From: Nakataea oryzae
Taxonomy: Eukaryota; Ascomycota; Sordariomycetes; Magnaporthales; Magnaporthaceae
Length of the DNA: 64,000 nucleotides
Assembly: GCA_003049435.1 (NCBI GenBank)
Contig: PYSQ01000003.1
Location: 1 to 64,000 of the forward strand
Direction: 5' to 3'
Shown: in pieces, positions 40,787 through 53,287 of the stretch
Position numbering within the stretch: position 1 is the stretch's first letter
Layout: every line of letters starts with the position of its first letter
Notes under the pieces: model-generated
Told to the model about the DNA's origin: nothing
The model's database searches: none
What the model saw: only the letters and a program-made list of their open reading frames with translations
Program-made: the position numbers and the translations under genes

Positions 40787-43700
40787 ATGTCATTCACCAT
40801 GGGCACTGGCGCCTGGGGCGACAACGATCGGAAGGCACAGGCGATGGGTTCACCGACACTTAACCGCGTGGCAAGCCGCGAACAAACTCCCGCCCCCGCA
40901 CCAGAAATCATCATGGGCAACGATTCTTCCCCCGCCAGAACATTAACGGAGAAGGACGAGATGGCCGACCACCGGCGCACTGGCATATCCAGCAACGGCG
41001 CTTCCAGTGGGCCAATGGATACCGAGAAGGGCATGGCGACGGCCGGCCCCGAAACCGAGGTTAACACGGACGTTGACGAAGATGCCGCCGACTCGGAGAC
41101 GGCACGCCGCAACGAGATGGTGCACGAGCTGGCGCGCGTCTACACCACGCGGTCGAACGCCGAGGGTGGCAGCGGCGCCAACAGCGGCGAAAAGGGCAAT
41201 CCGTTCATCGTCGCCTCGTCGGATCCGGACTCGAGCCTGAACCCCAATGGCAAGAACTTCAGTGCCCAGGCCTGGGCGCGCGCCGTCGCCGACATGGTCT
41301 CGGCCGAGGGCGCCGCCTTCCGCACCAGCGGCGTGTGCTTCCAGAACCTCAACGTGTTCGGCTTCGGCGCCGCCACCGACTACCAAAAGACGGTCGGCAA
41401 CGTTTGGCTCGAGACGGTCGGCTTGGCGCGGCGTGTCCTCGGCCAGGGCAAGACGCGCATCGACATCCTGCGCGGCTTCGACGGCGTCGTCCGCAAGGGT
41501 GAGATGCTTGTCGTCCTGGGCCCGCCCGGCTCCGGCTGCAGTACGCTTCTCAAGACTATCGCCGGCGAGACGGACGGCATCTACGTCGAAGATGCCTCAT
41601 ACTTCAATTACCAGGGTACGCTACCTTCATGTCCCATCTTTTAGTCGCACGCTACCGGAAGCCGGTCAATGTTGCATCGAGCTAGGGCCGTCGACCAGAA
41701 GACCCTGTTCGTGCTGTTTTGCCGCTAGCAACGAAACCAGGCCAGCGGGGCGTTGACAGCCGCCGCCTGACACCCCCTGTTCCCGCCATGCACGTTCGAG
41801 GCAAGTCACGGGAGCAAGCGACAATCGGCTAACACTATTTTTTCCAAACGAACAGGGATGACAGCGCAGGAGATGCACACGCGCCACCGTGGAGAGGCCA
41901 TCTACACCGCCGAAGTTGGTATGTACCTGCCCCCTTGCCCGTGTGGCATGCAGGTCCCACGTACCTGCTGGGCAAATTCCAGGCTAACCCGGTCCCTTCG
42001 CAACAGATGTGCACTTCCCGCAGCTTACAGTGGGAGATACCCTGACATTTGCGGCACACGCCCGCGCCCCGCGGAGGATACCCGATGGCGTGTCCAAGAC
42101 GCTGTTCGCGAACCATCTCCGCGATGTCGTCATGGCTATCTTCGGAATCTCGCACACGGTCAACACCCGTGTCGGCAACGAGTACATCCGTGGAGTGTCT
42201 GGTGGCGAGCGCAAGCGAGTGACCATCGCCGAGGCGGCGCTATCGGGCGCCCCGCTGCAGTGCTGGGATAACAGCACCCGTGGCCTGGACAGCGCCAACG
42301 CCATTGAGTTCTGCAGGACCCTCAGCATGCAGTCCCAACTCTTCAACACCACAGCCTGCGTCAGCATCTACCAGGCCCCCCAGGCCGCCTACGACCTTTT
42401 TGACAAGGCTGCTGTGCTGTACGAGGGTCACCAGATCTTCTTTGGTCGCGCCGACCAGGCCAAGCAGTACTTTGTCAACCTGGGCTTCGAGTGCCCTGCG
42501 CGCCAGACCACGCCCGACTTCCTCACGTCCATGACGTCGCCCCACGAGCGCATTGTGCGTCCTGGCTTCGAGGGCAAGGCCCCGCGCACGCCCCAGGAGT
42601 TCGCTGCCGCCTGGAAGGCCAGTGCCGAGTATGCCGCTCTGCAGGCCGACATCGAGGACTACAAATCCACCCACCCCTTCAACGGGCCCGACGCCGAGGC
42701 CTTCCGCGCCTCCCGCAAGGCCCAGCAGGGCAAGGGCCAGCGTCGCAAGAGCCCCTTCACTCTCAGCTACGGCCAGCAGGTCAAGCTGTGCCTATGGCGC
42801 GGCTGGATGCGTCTCAAGGGCGACCCCACTCTGACTCTCGGTGCCCTCATTGCCAACACAATCATGGCCCTCATCATCTCGAGCGTCTTCTTCAACCTCC
42901 AGATGACGACGGGTAGCTTCTACCAGCGTGGTGCCCTGCTCTTCTTCGCCTGCCTGATGAACGGTTTTGCTGCTGCCCTTGAGATTCTTGTCCTGTTCGC
43001 CCAGCGTCCCATCGTCGAAAAACATGCTCGCTACGCCCTCTATCACCCATCGGCGGAAGCTGTGGCTTCCATGATTTGCGACCTCCCATACAAGATCGGC
43101 AACACCCTTGTCTTCAACCTGACGTTGTACTTCATGAGCAATCTCCGACGAGAGCCTGGTGCCTTCTTTTTCTACCTGCTCGTTTCTTTCACGACCGTCA
43201 TCGCCATGTCCATGATCTTTCGCACGATCGGTTCGACTTCGCGGACCTTGTCGCAGGCCATGGTTCCCGCCGCCGCAATCATTTTGGCTCTGGTCATCTT
43301 TACTGGCTTCGTCATTCCCATCAACTACATGCTCCCGTGGTGTCGCTGGCTCAACTATCTCGACCCTCTGGCATACTCGTTCGAGTCGCTGATGGTCAAC
43401 GAGTTCGCGGGACGCCAGTATGAGTGTAACATGTTCATTCCCATCCCTGAGGTCGCTCGCGAGGTCGGAATCCCTGTGGATAGGCTTGGGCCATCCAACC
43501 GCGTCTGCTCGGCCGTCGGATCCGTCGCGGGGCAGAGCTTTGTTGATGGCGAAGCGTACCTCAACAGCAGCTTCCAATACTATGCGGTCAACAAGTGGAG
43601 GAACTTCGGCATTCTTCTTGGCTTCATTGTCTTTTTCGCGTGCACCTACCTGCTCACAGCCGAGACTGTGGCTGCAAAGAAGTCCAAGGGCGAGGTCCTC

Positions 43701-45866
43701 CTCTTCCGCCGCGGCCAGAAACCGGCCTCGCTGAAGGACACCAAGCAAGATGCCGAGTCAGGTTCCAAGCCGGCGGGTATTGTCACAGCCGCCACCGAAA
43801 ACAAGGACGCAGGCTTCATTCAACGCCAGACCAGCGTCTTCCACTGGAACGACGTTTGCTACGATGTGAAGATCAAGAACGAGAACCGACGAATCCTAGA
43901 TCATGTCGACGGCTGGGTCAAGCCTGGTACCCTCACGGCCCTTATGGGCGTGTCGGGCGCTGGCAAGACTACGCTCCTTGACTGCCTGGCTGACCGAACG
44001 TCGATGGGAGTCATCACGGGCGAGATGCTGGTCGACGGGCACCACCGCGACGCCTCATTCCAGAGGAAGACGGGTTATGTGCAGCAGCAGGATCTTCACC
44101 TTCAGACCACTACCGTCCGTGAGGCTCTCAACTTCAGTGCCCTGCTCCGCCAGCCAGACCACATTCCTCGCGCCGAGAAGCTAGCCTACGTCGACGAGGT
44201 CATCCGCCTGCTTGACATGCAGGAATATGCTGATGCTGTCGTGGGTGTTCCTGGTGAGGGTCTCAACGTGGAGCAGCGTAAGCGCTTGACAATTGGTGTC
44301 GAGCTCGCTGCCAAGCCTCCGCTGCTGCTTTTCGTTGACGGTAGGTTTCCTCCGATTCTTTTTCCCTGGGCGCATTTCTTCCCGAGACCTTGCCGCTAAC
44401 TTTGACATCTTTTTTTTCCAGAACCCACCTCTGGTCTCGACTCGCAGACTTCCTGGGCTATTCTCGACCTGCTCGAGAAGCTGACCAAAAGCGGCCAGGC
44501 CATTCTTTGCACTATCCATCAACCCTCGGCCATGCTTTTCCAGCGCTTCGACAGGCTCCTCTTCCTAGCCAAGGGCGGCAAGACGGTTTACTTTGGCGAT
44601 ATTGGCGAGAACTCGAAGACTATGACCAGCTACTTTGAACGCAACGGCGGGTTCCCTTGCCCCAACGACGCGAACCCAGCCGAGTGGATGCTTCAGGTCA
44701 TCGGCGCCGCGCCCGGAAGCAAGTCCGACGTCGATTGGCACCAGGCCTGGCGCAACAGCCCCGAATGCGCCGAAGTCCACCGAGAACTCGAACAGCTCAA
44801 GAACAACCCCAAGGACGTGCCACCGCCGACCGAAGACAAGGCCAGCTACCGCGAGTTTGCGGCTCCCTTCTACAAGCAGCTGGCCGAGGTGACGCATCGT
44901 GTCTTCCAGCAATACTGGCGCACCCCGTCCTACATATACTCCAAGGCTGCCCTGTGCACGGTCGTGGCACTTTTCATCGGCTTCGTCTTCTACAATGCTC
45001 CCAACACTCAGCAGGGCCTCCAGAACCAGATGTTTGCCATCTTCAACATCCTGACCGTCTTTGGCCAGCTCGTGCAGCAGACGATGCCACACTTTGTGAT
45101 CCAGCGCGACCTGTACGAGGTGCGTGAGCGGCCCTCCAAGGCCTATTCGTGGAAGATCTTCATGCTCTCGCAGATCATCGTCGAGCTTCCTTGGAACACA
45201 CTCATGGCCGTTATCATGTTCTTCTGCTGGTACTACCCCGTTGGCCTTTACCGCAACGCAATCGCTGCCGACCAGGTCGTTGAGCGCGGCGGCCTTATGT
45301 TCCTCTACCTCTGGATTTTCCTTATCTTCACCTCGACCTTTACGGATCTGATGATCGCTGGCTTCGAGACGGCCGAGGCCGGTGGCAACATCGCCAACCT
45401 GCTCTTCTCGCTCTGTCTGATCTTCTGCGGTGTCCTCGCTAGCCCGGACACGATGCCCGGCTTCTGGGTCTTTATGTACCGCGTCTCGCCCTTCACATAT
45501 ATCGTCTCCGGCATGTTATCCATCGCGGTAGCCAACACGCGTGTCAACTGCGCACCCAACGAGTACATGCACTTTGACCCGCCCCAGGGCAGCACCTGTG
45601 CCGAGTACATGGGCATCTACGCCAACGTCACGGGCGGATACCTCGAGGCCGGGACCGAGTCCCGGACCAGGGACTGCTCTCTCTGCCCCATTGGCGACAC
45701 CAACCTCTTCCTCAAGAATGTGCACAGCAACTACGAGGACAGGTACCGGAACTTTGGCCTCATGTTCGTTTATATCGCCTTCAATATCGCAGCCGCTCTC
45801 TTCGTCTACTGGCTCGTCCGTGTGCCGAAGAAGAAGCTCACCGGGGACAAGAAGAAGAAGGTGTAG
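40787..45866 (+). CDS. Pleiotropic drug resistance ABC transporter (ABCG, Pdr5/CDR type), full-length
   Basis: Plasma-membrane efflux pump of 1556 residues with the reverse (NBD-TMD)x2 layout. Exons are 40787-41615, 41856-41918, 42007-44340 and 44422-45866; the phases match. NBD1 has GPPGSGCSTLLKT (Cys replacing the Walker A Lys, normal for this family), VSGGERKRVTIAEAAL and CWDNSTRGLDSANA. NBD2 has GVSGAGKTTLLD, the degenerate signature LNVEQRKRLTIGVELAAKP, and LLLFVDEPTSGLDSQT, the D-E split by the last intron. Two six-helix membrane domains follow the NBDs, and the second extracellular loop carries several cysteines (NCAPNEY, STCAEYM, DCSLCP). The charged N-terminal 140 residues are variable in the family. 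Such pumps export azoles and other xenobiotics; the actual substrates are unknown. About 3 kb of upstream non-coding DNA would allow complex regulation. Confidence 0.95.
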
Positions 45867-46806
45867 TGCAGCGACATACTCCGTATTTTCGTTTTCGCTT
45901 TCCTTTCCAGCCTTGTCCAATGCCTAATTGGATGTTCCCTAGAATCCTCCCAGTCCTTTGCGGGGTCCGCCAGGTTGCCTAACGTCTCCGATCTAGTGAT
46001 GGAGTGACGTCCAGGCTATGTAACCATCAATTCATGTTAACGTCGAATATATGAAGCCTTGTACTCTCGTTTTTTTTTCTGCGGATAGATATCGGGCCCT
46101 TTAGAATCTTCCCTCCTACACATCTTCCTTGTACGTCTTTGCAATAATTAGCTTGAACGTTAGCATCCCTGTTTTTAGGGCGGGAATCGGTGGGGTAGAT
46201 TCCACATGCAGGTAAAAGTACCTTGTGCAGATACATCCTGTGGTGTTATTAAATAAAGCAGACATTGAACACGAACATACGGATAAGCTAGGTTTCCCGT
46301 TGAACCTGTGTGAAGGGATTGAACATCAAGTATGCTATTGCTCTAGGTTGGATATATTGCAACAGAGCTTGTTCAAGTTGCGAATCCCAACTTTGCTAGC
46401 AGAAGATTGGTGGATGATATGGGCTGTTCCGTATGTTAAGACCGCCACCTACGACCATACCCACTAGCCCCTATGACCCCTTGTCCCAATACTGTTTGTT
46501 TGCTTATAAGATCTCGAGATCGAGGCCTACCCACAGCCACCAAATATAAAAACCAGCAGAGTTGCTCTGTCTCGGACTCACAGCACATGGCCCAAATCCG
46601 AGGCGACTGGCCACATACACTTCTCAGCAGATGCCCCACCTTGTCCAAGAACTTGTCCAGGGCTTGATGCATCCAGCGCGCCCTCCGTTCCCAAGCCAGC
46701 TGGGCGACGTCATCATACATGATTTTAGGTAGTGCACCCCGTGTACAGGACACGTTCATGTATATATACCCAGGCTCCAAATCTATGTAAGCGGCACATG
46801 TGCGCC
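45867..46806. other. Intergenic region, 3' flanks of the ABC and HET genes
   Basis: Convergent tail-to-tail spacer of about 0.94 kb. It is AT-richer in 46020-46330, with only short frames. No RNA gene or transposon was recognised. Confidence 0.5.
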
Positions 46807-49232
46807 TCAGCACAGATAGATGTCGTCCAGCCTCGCCTCCGCGTCGGCCAGCGCACGGTTTTCCGGACGCAGCTCCACCGCCTCTAGCGCCGCTCTGCCG
46901 TATCTCGCGATCTGGAAGGCGTTAAACACGGCCGTAACGTCGCGCAGTGGGTCCTCCTCCGGGTACCCGCAGCACTGGTTCGGGAAGAAGACTCCCGAGC
47001 GCGAAAATATGCGTCGTCGTTGTCGTCCGACTGTGCTGCCGTCGCCATCGTCTCGCCCGTTGTTGTCGTCGTCGTCGCAGCCTGGCAGAAACTGCTCCCG
47101 CAGGATCATCCCATGGAGGCGCGCATAGCTCTTGTCGGCATATTCGGTCACCAGGAAGAACAGCCCGCGCAGGGGCTCGTCGCCGCCCAGCTTGCGTTCC
47201 GCCTCCTCCTTGACCTCCGCGAGCTCCTGTGCGTCGTCGAAGATGGCCCAGACGCCGTGCAGCCTGCCGTTGCTCGGCAGGGGACGATCTCCCAAGGGGC
47301 GGGGCCAGGCCTGCAAGCCGAGCTGGTTGAAGAAGTGAGGCATTACGAAAAGGGGCAGCAGAACTCCCCGGAGGTGCAGCGTGGCGTCCTCGGCGTTTAG
47401 GGGCCAGCCGAACGTGTCGAGCCTGCCGATAGGCGGCGGGGTCGCCAGATGCGCGAGGTGGTCGCGCTGCGGGCCGTTGATGGGTGGATAGTCTATCGAG
47501 CGGCTGCTGGCCCACGACCATGTCGGGATGAATGGCTTTCTTTTTCGACCGCCGAGCGGGTGGTGCCCTTCTAGGGTGTTCGCCCTTCGCGCCAGACCCG
47601 GGATACCTGTTATCCAAAAAAGTTGGTACACGAAGTGGTTGTTTTCTTTTGTAGTAGAGGGCTGGTACCACATTCCGCAGTAGTAGCTGCCAAGCACTCC
47701 AGCCGCCATGCTGACCACCCCTGCCAGCGCGATGAGGCGGTCCGACGCGACGGTGAAGTCTGCTCCCGAGTAAGCAACGACGATTTTGCGCCATTTGACG
47801 AGGTACAAGCCTCGCTGGTCAGGGTTTATTGTTGTTTCAGGGCCGCCGTTGGTTGGTGCCTCACCCCTTGCGCCCGCGAGGAGAATGCTGAGGTGATCCG
47901 CGTCCAGGGGTGGCTCCAGAAGCAACGGGATGCCATCTGGGTACGTTTCGCTGCACGTGGTTGCGCTGCAGCGCCACCATGCCTGCGTCGCAGTCATGTA
48001 AAGCGTCGCCGGGGCGATGTGCACCTCCTGATGCACCCAGCCTCTCTCCATCAGCATCGAATCCGATACCTCGCAGATGAAGGCCCTTTTCGGATGCAGT
48101 GCAATGGCCCCACGTTCCGGGAGCATAGCGTTGCCGAGGGAGGAAATAACCGGCAGGAGGGGCTGTACGCGCCGCTCCCGCGGTATCATTCCCTCGCAGG
48201 CGGCGCTGGCGTCTGTCGCCGCGATGTTAATCAGGGCGCCGCCGTATATGTCGCCCATTATGCCGGCCTCGTGCTCCCAGTCAGCTGCCGAATCCTGGTA
48301 GATGCAGAGCGCATCGATCCACAGGTACTTTACTCCCAGCCAGCGGCAAATCTCGGCCGCGTCCTGGAAGGTCTGGGGCAGGGATGCCAAGGGTATGCCG
48401 GTGGTATGCAGTTTGTTTGCGTTTTCTCGCCGCAGCTTGGGCGGCTCCGGAATCGTCCAGCGGTGGCTCAAAGTGATATATGTATTTTGCCACCCCTTTT
48501 CCGGGACTTGGCGAAGCAGCACTGCTGCGTCGAGAATCTCAAGTACACGCCGCGGTTTTAGGCGGCGAGCACCCCGATACCTTGCGCATTGCCAATGTGC
48601 TTGGTTTTGGCAATCTTCCACCCAGCCGCGAACGAGGCCCGCGAGTTTCGAAGGGTCAGGTTTTGGGCAAAAGGACGTGCCGATAGGCTTTTCCACTGCA
48701 GAATCCTGGATGTAAGCATAGCACCACAAGGCCCAAGTTCGTGCTTCGGGAAGGCAGAACCCAACTTACACGGTGCGATTACAAAGGACAAACTGCGATG
48801 CTCTTCACGCAGTAGTTTCCCAACCCCGGCAGGCGAGGATAGGCTGAGCAAAAATACGTCCTCGTTCGTGCTATTTGGGATTGTTGGGATCCAACCCCCC
48901 CTCCCCCTAAACCGCTCGCAATTCCCCAGCTCCCAATGCGTCACTTCTTCGTCTTGCGTCTTCGGTGGACCCTGGTCGCGGCCGGCTCCGGCTGGTGCGA
49001 GATGTTTGCAGATAACGCAGCCGCTCTTGGCCGCGGATGCCAGTCCGCCAGAGCGGTGATGAACAAAGTAGTTCGGTAAGTCGAGGGAGGGCTGAGGCTC
49101 GGGGTCGGCGCTGAAGATGGCTCGACAGGCGTCGCACAGCGTCGAGGACGACGCGAGGTCGGCGATTGCGGCTTCATCGTCGAGGAGGCCGACAGAGCGT
49201 CCAGGATTGGACACCACTATCGGGCGCGACAT
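46807..49232 (-). CDS. HET-domain (heterokaryon incompatibility) protein, 2 exons
   Basis: Model of 783 residues: exons 48695-49232 is interrupted, precisely 48770-49232 and 46807-48695, joined by an intron with GTAAGT donor and TTCTGCAG acceptor in phase 1. The N-terminal part has paired cysteines (LCDACRAIF, SGCVICKHL), a usual prelude in HET proteins. The HET core starts at about residue 227 with YITLSHRWT, continues FQDAAEICRWLGVKYLWIDALCIYQD, then WEHEAGIMGDIYGGALINIAATDA, matching the three conserved HET blocks. HET proteins trigger programmed cell death after fusion of genetically different hyphae, and many are orphans of unknown trigger. Nearby retroelement debris fits the plastic regions where HET genes are common. 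The start was chosen as the first ATG giving the conserved region; the frame stays open upstream to 49448. Confidence 0.88.
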
Positions 49233-49444
49233 GCTACGAACAATCGGGGTTCCGGGATACTCACTAACGCTGAGGTGGTTGTGCTCCGGTGGTCCATGGC
49301 GGGGAAGTTGCCTACGGCGACCCCGCAGCCAGCCTTTCTGTGCCTTGCAAACCGATCTACAGTGGGGCTGCAATCGAGTGGGCGCCTTGACCCCAAACAC
49401 GCCAAAATACGGCAAAAATCTGTCGGAAAAGGACGTCAATATCA

Positions 49445-50030
49445 TCATATTCGCCGTCGGGATAGGTCCCGATAGGCAATTCGTCCATCGAAATTTCCGT
49501 CATTTGAGCAAAGACCATGTTGGCCGCGCGAATTCCTGGGCACGCATGGACAGTCTCGCCACCCCAAAGCCTCAGTGAGACCTGGCCGTCCTCGGAACGC
49601 GGCCTTCGGGTGATCTCGGACTGGTGCCGTTTGCTGTCGACGGGTATCTGCAGGGAGGGAGATGAGAGAGCCCGGGAAGATATCCTGGTCTACTGGGGTG
49701 GGAAACCCCCCGATCCGTCGGAGGGCTGGCGCGCAATCCGGCGTGAATATCTCCCAGGGAATCGGGGCCACCGCGTGGCTGGAATCGTCGGGTTGATGAT
49801 GCGCCCTTCTCGTTTTCACGTACGCCTCCTCGAGCGCGGACATGTCCGTGAGGCCGGAGAGGTACCGGTCCAGCGCCACCGCACCCGGCTCCTCCTCGTC
49901 GTCGCCGCGTGGGTGGCGTCGCAGGACCACTCCGAGCCCGAACCGGAGGACCTTGAGCCGCAAGTGACGCGCGGCGCACTTGGAGTAGTCTAGGCAGACG
50001 CGCCTGAAGAAGGCGCCGCAGATGTGTGTA
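49445..50030 (-). pseudogene. Degenerate ORF, possibly an F-box/leucine-rich host gene fragment
   Basis: A minus-strand frame continues straight from the end of the gypsy fragment but has unrelated content: CLDYSKCAARHLRLKVLRFGLG, YLSGLTDMSALEEAYVKTRR, IPWEIFTPDCAPALRRIGG. The spacing of Leu-rich short motifs resembles fungal F-box-associated proteins, but I cannot name it. No start codon of its own is seen, and the upstream part was presumably lost at the junction near 50030. It could instead be an unusual extension of the HET promoter region with a chance ORF. Confidence 0.33.
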
Positions 50031-51600
50031 CTCAACGGATCCAGGCGCCGGAGGCTTGCGATGGAAAGGGTCATCGTTACAGTCGTACCTGGTGAGGTAC
50101 TGGATGCTGACCACTGGGTGTAGGCGTAAGTCGACATCTGCCTTCTTGCAGTCGAGCTCGTAGGCGAGCGATGAAATCTTGCGCGTGATGTTGTAAGGTC
50201 CCTGGAGACGAGGGGCCTCCTTGCGATCCTGATGACCTTTGAGCTTATAGGCCTTGCCTTGCTCAAGCCACACCCTGCCTCCGACGTCGAATTCGACCGC
50301 TCGGTGCTTGGCATCATAGAGACGCTTGCTTTGGGCAGCGGCGATGTCGGAGGCGAGTTGGGCGTGATGTCGGGGATGCTATCTCATGTACTTCATGTCT
50401 TTCAGGCTGTTGGGGGTGTTGTTGCCTGTGAGACGATCAAAGGGCCCTTGCATCTTGAACCCAAACAGGTACTCATGCGGGCTTGTATCGATTGGCTCTG
50501 AGTACGCGTTGTTTAGATTCCATTGCGAAGCTGGGATCAGGTCGGTCCAGTCGGAGTTGGGGTTCTCGAAGGCATAGTAACGTATGGCCATCTCCACAAC
50601 CTGGTTCTTGCGCTCCGACTGCCCATCGGCTTGCGGATGGTAGGCCGTTGTCATCTGCAGCTTAGTTCCAAAGGTTTTCCATATGCTGGTCCAAAACTCG
50701 GACACAAACTTGGCATCCCGGTCAGAGATGATGGCCTTGGGGCATGCCCAGTCACACGGGAGAAGATGACGGCCGAGTAGAGTGCCCCAGTCGCTTGCCG
50801 TATAGCGCCCGTTACCGGGGAGGATCATTAAGCGCTTGCACGATTTGCAAGTGACAGTGAGGAAGGCGTCGTAAGCGGCATGCTTGCGCTTAGATCCGAG
50901 GGCCCAGGGGGTGCTGGTCGATGACACAGTAGGTAGGGCAGTCACAAAGTCCATCGTGACGAGTCTCATGGGCTCCTCCGAAGCCTGGATGGGTTGGAGA
51001 CTACCAGGGGGTTTCTGGTTGTTGATACGGACTCCTCCGTATTTATGGCATTTGGCCACGTACTCATCGACGAGGTGTCGCTTGCGGCGGAATTGGACGC
51101 CGTCGAGGGACTGCATTATCTATGTGCGGCTGAAGTGATATCGACTGTCGTGCGCGTCTTTCAGTATCGTGAGAATCTCGGTGGTCGGGACCACCAAACG
51201 TTCCGTGCCATCGTTGTTGCGGTTGTACAACAGTCCGTCGACGAGGCAAGAGGGGTGGCCGGCTTTGGAAGCGTTCAGCACGTCCTCGTGTTGGTCCTTG
51301 CCTGGGGCCAAGTCGATCATGCGAAATCAGACGTGATCAGCTTTGTATCCATTTCGGAAGCGCTCTCGCATGTCATCGTCCATGACGGCCTCAGCCACAG
51401 CGAGGATGAAGTCGGGTCGAGAACTACTATTTTCATTGATGTTCCAGATAGCGTCGGAGTCTAAGGTAGGTTCATCGTCATGAGCCTTGGCCTCGTCGTC
51501 TCCCACAGCCTTTAGGCGTTACAGCGCGTCCGGGATTAGATTGAGCTTTCCAGGCATATGGTACACGTCGATACGTCGGTCCACCCCCTATCGGAACACC
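50025..51600 (-). mobile_element. 5'-truncated Ty3/gypsy retrotransposon fragment (RNase H end, integrase, C-terminal region)
   Basis: Read on the minus strand from about 51580: VYHMPGKLNLIPDAL, then stop where Ser is expected, then RLK (the end of gypsy RNase H). The zinc-binding region before integrase follows (DSRYHFSRT, stop, MQSLDGVQFRRKRHLVDEYV...C). The integrase core runs from 51116: LVTMDFVTALP (first Asp), AIISDRDAKFVSEFW (second Asp), QADGQSERKNQ (Glu). After another stop at about 50376 comes the chromodomain-like tail GKAYKLKGHQDRKEAPRLQGPYNI, ending DDPFHRKPPAPGSVEY. At least four in-frame stops and the lack of gag, protease, RT and LTRs mark it as dead. It abuts an AT-rich strip and a tRNA-Val gene. 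Confidence 0.88.
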
Positions 51601-51837
51601 TCCTAACCCACATGGTTAAATCTAGCCGCAAATTTATATTTTACGTAGTTCTACAATTGTTCATCCGTTTTCCTTAATTCTTTTTTACAATTAATAAATA
51701 TGATGCCTGAAAAACAACTTACAAAGCAAAAAGTTAATTAAGCTTTTAAAAAGGCGTAAAATTTAAAATATGCATACTATTATCGTTAATAATAGCGCCG
51801 GGTAGAAAGTAAAAGAAAAGCCAAAAAATCAAATCAT
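51601..51837. other. AT-rich strip between the gypsy fragment and tRNA-Val
   Basis: About 230 nt with far lower GC than the surroundings, including ATTAATAAATATG and TTTAAAATATGC-type tracts. No coding content was seen. It may be a mutated (RIP-like) remainder of the retroelement or the T-rich terminator side of the minus-strand tRNA gene. Confidence 0.5.
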
Positions 51838-51911
51838 TGATCCGACCCAGGATCGAACTGAGGACCTTGAGCGTGTTAAGCTCACGTGATAACCGACTAC
51901 ACCATCGGACC
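51838..51911 (-). tRNA. tRNA-Val (anticodon AAC)
   Basis: A complete cloverleaf can be drawn on the minus strand. The 5' acceptor arm GGTCCGA (51905-51911) pairs with TCGGATC. The D arm GTG/CAC carries TAGTCGGTTA. The anticodon stem TGAGC/GCTCA has loop TTAACAC, giving anticodon AAC. The variable loop is AGGTC. The T stem CTCAG/CTGGG has loop TTCGATC, and the discriminator base is A. No intron is present. AAC reads Val GTT and, with inosine, GTC/GTA-type codons. An AT-rich strip follows the 3' end. Confidence 0.92.
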
Positions 51912-52377
51912 TGGACGATTTGATGATAAAGAGAGTCATGCATCCGACCTACAAACGAAGCCCCTTGCGGGTCCTTGCTGGCATTTGTCCCATGCCCCGC
52001 TTGCAACACCATCTCTTAATCGACCATCGCCGGGTCGCAACCTTCCAACTCGGAGACGATAGCACCACGGCAAAATAGCGAAACGTAGCAAGAAGCAGTA
52101 CTTAATGATATTTGGGAGCTTCAGATTTAAAAAGTTGTTGATTAAGCCCAGGCAATGATTGTTAAATTCGCCCGCCAACAGCTCGACCGACCCGGGCCAA
52201 GCCGAGTAGTTCTTTACTGATGGTATGCGGGGTGAGACGCACATCTTGGCGTATACTACGATGACTTGGCTGGGCTGTCGGCAAGGATGTTACTATATAA
52301 ATGCTGGCGATGAGCGCTCTGGTTGCGGACGAGGAGGCGCCCAAGAGAAATCTCATCCATATGCCTGCCAGGCCCCT
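51912..52377. other. Intergenic region upstream of the SDR pseudogene
   Basis: Contains the 5' flank of tRNA-Val. A TATATAAATG motif near 52293-52302 may be a remnant TATA box of the SDR pseudogene. No gene was seen. Confidence 0.4.
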
Positions 52378-53230
52378 GCGAAAATTTCCAAGGTCATCTT
52401 CATCACTGGCGCTACCTGGGCTCGGAGGGTTGGAAGGTCGTGCTGACCGGGCGCCACGAGGCCGAGGGCGAAAAGGTGCCGTCCACGACGCATGCACTGC
52501 CGGATAGGTCGGCCAGCTCTAGGTGTTCGCGGAGCCGCAGTGGCCAACACATGCGCCCGCAAAACTCCGAGGTCGTCGCCGACATCGCGGCCGCGGCAAT
52601 GTTGCAAAAGGTTGTGGATGCCTACGAGCGCCTCGATGCGGGCTACAACAATGCTCGGTATGTGTTCGCCACGGTGCTTGTTTCCACACCGGAAATCCAC
52701 AGCGCCCCGCCGCTGATCCCGCCGTCTTGAGCGTTTGGATGGGTGCGTGTCCGGCCAGCTTACCAGCGTGATGTCGCGAGATGGCAGAGGCTGCCTCGAG
52801 GATGGCCCGTCCGAGAGGCTGTTGATCGAGGCCATTGAGAAGATGCACCGGGTCAACGTCACGGGCACATTTTAGTGCATGAAGGCGTAGCTCAAGATCT
52901 TCCGGGAGGAAAATTCAGGATCCATAGTCAACTCCTTGTCGATCGGCGGCCTCCACGGGGTACTGTTCGTCGCGTCGTACGGCGCTTGCAAGGCTGCTGT
53001 GAGTAGATTCGGCCCCCCTCATTCTTCGGCATGTGCCTATTAGGCTGTAGGGCATCTTTAATAGTGGCGTGTTCCCTCACGAGACTGCTGGGGCCGGATT
53101 CCCAATGAAGAGCCTCGGTATCACATTGGATATCGCAAGGGGCGTGAGCTACCTGCTCGGCGCGCCCTTTGTCACCGGCACCGTGCTCGAGGTCGACGGT
53201 GGGTACAGTGTGCGGTCGTCGGCAGTATGA
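52378..53230 (+). pseudogene. Short-chain dehydrogenase/reductase pseudogene
   Basis: Recognisable SDR pieces lie in order but in several frames. KVIFITGA is the start of the Rossmann TGxxxGIG motif, with the glycine-rich turn lost. GSEGWKVVLTGRHEAEGEK follows; then MLQKVVDAYERLDAGYNNA, the NNAG motif cut short. MHRVNVTGTF is followed by stops, then SIVNSLSIGGLHGV and FVASYGACKAAV, the catalytic Tyr-x3-Lys as SYGACK. The last frame, VSYLLGAPFVTGTVLEVDGGYSV, ends at 53230. Multiple stops and frame changes show it is not expressed as a full enzyme. It ends 57 nt from the convergent DUF4291 gene. Confidence 0.82.
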
Positions 53231-53287
53231 TGTCGGCATGGGCTTGGAAGCTGTTTTCTCTTACAATCTGAGACTTCCTTTTTGCCA

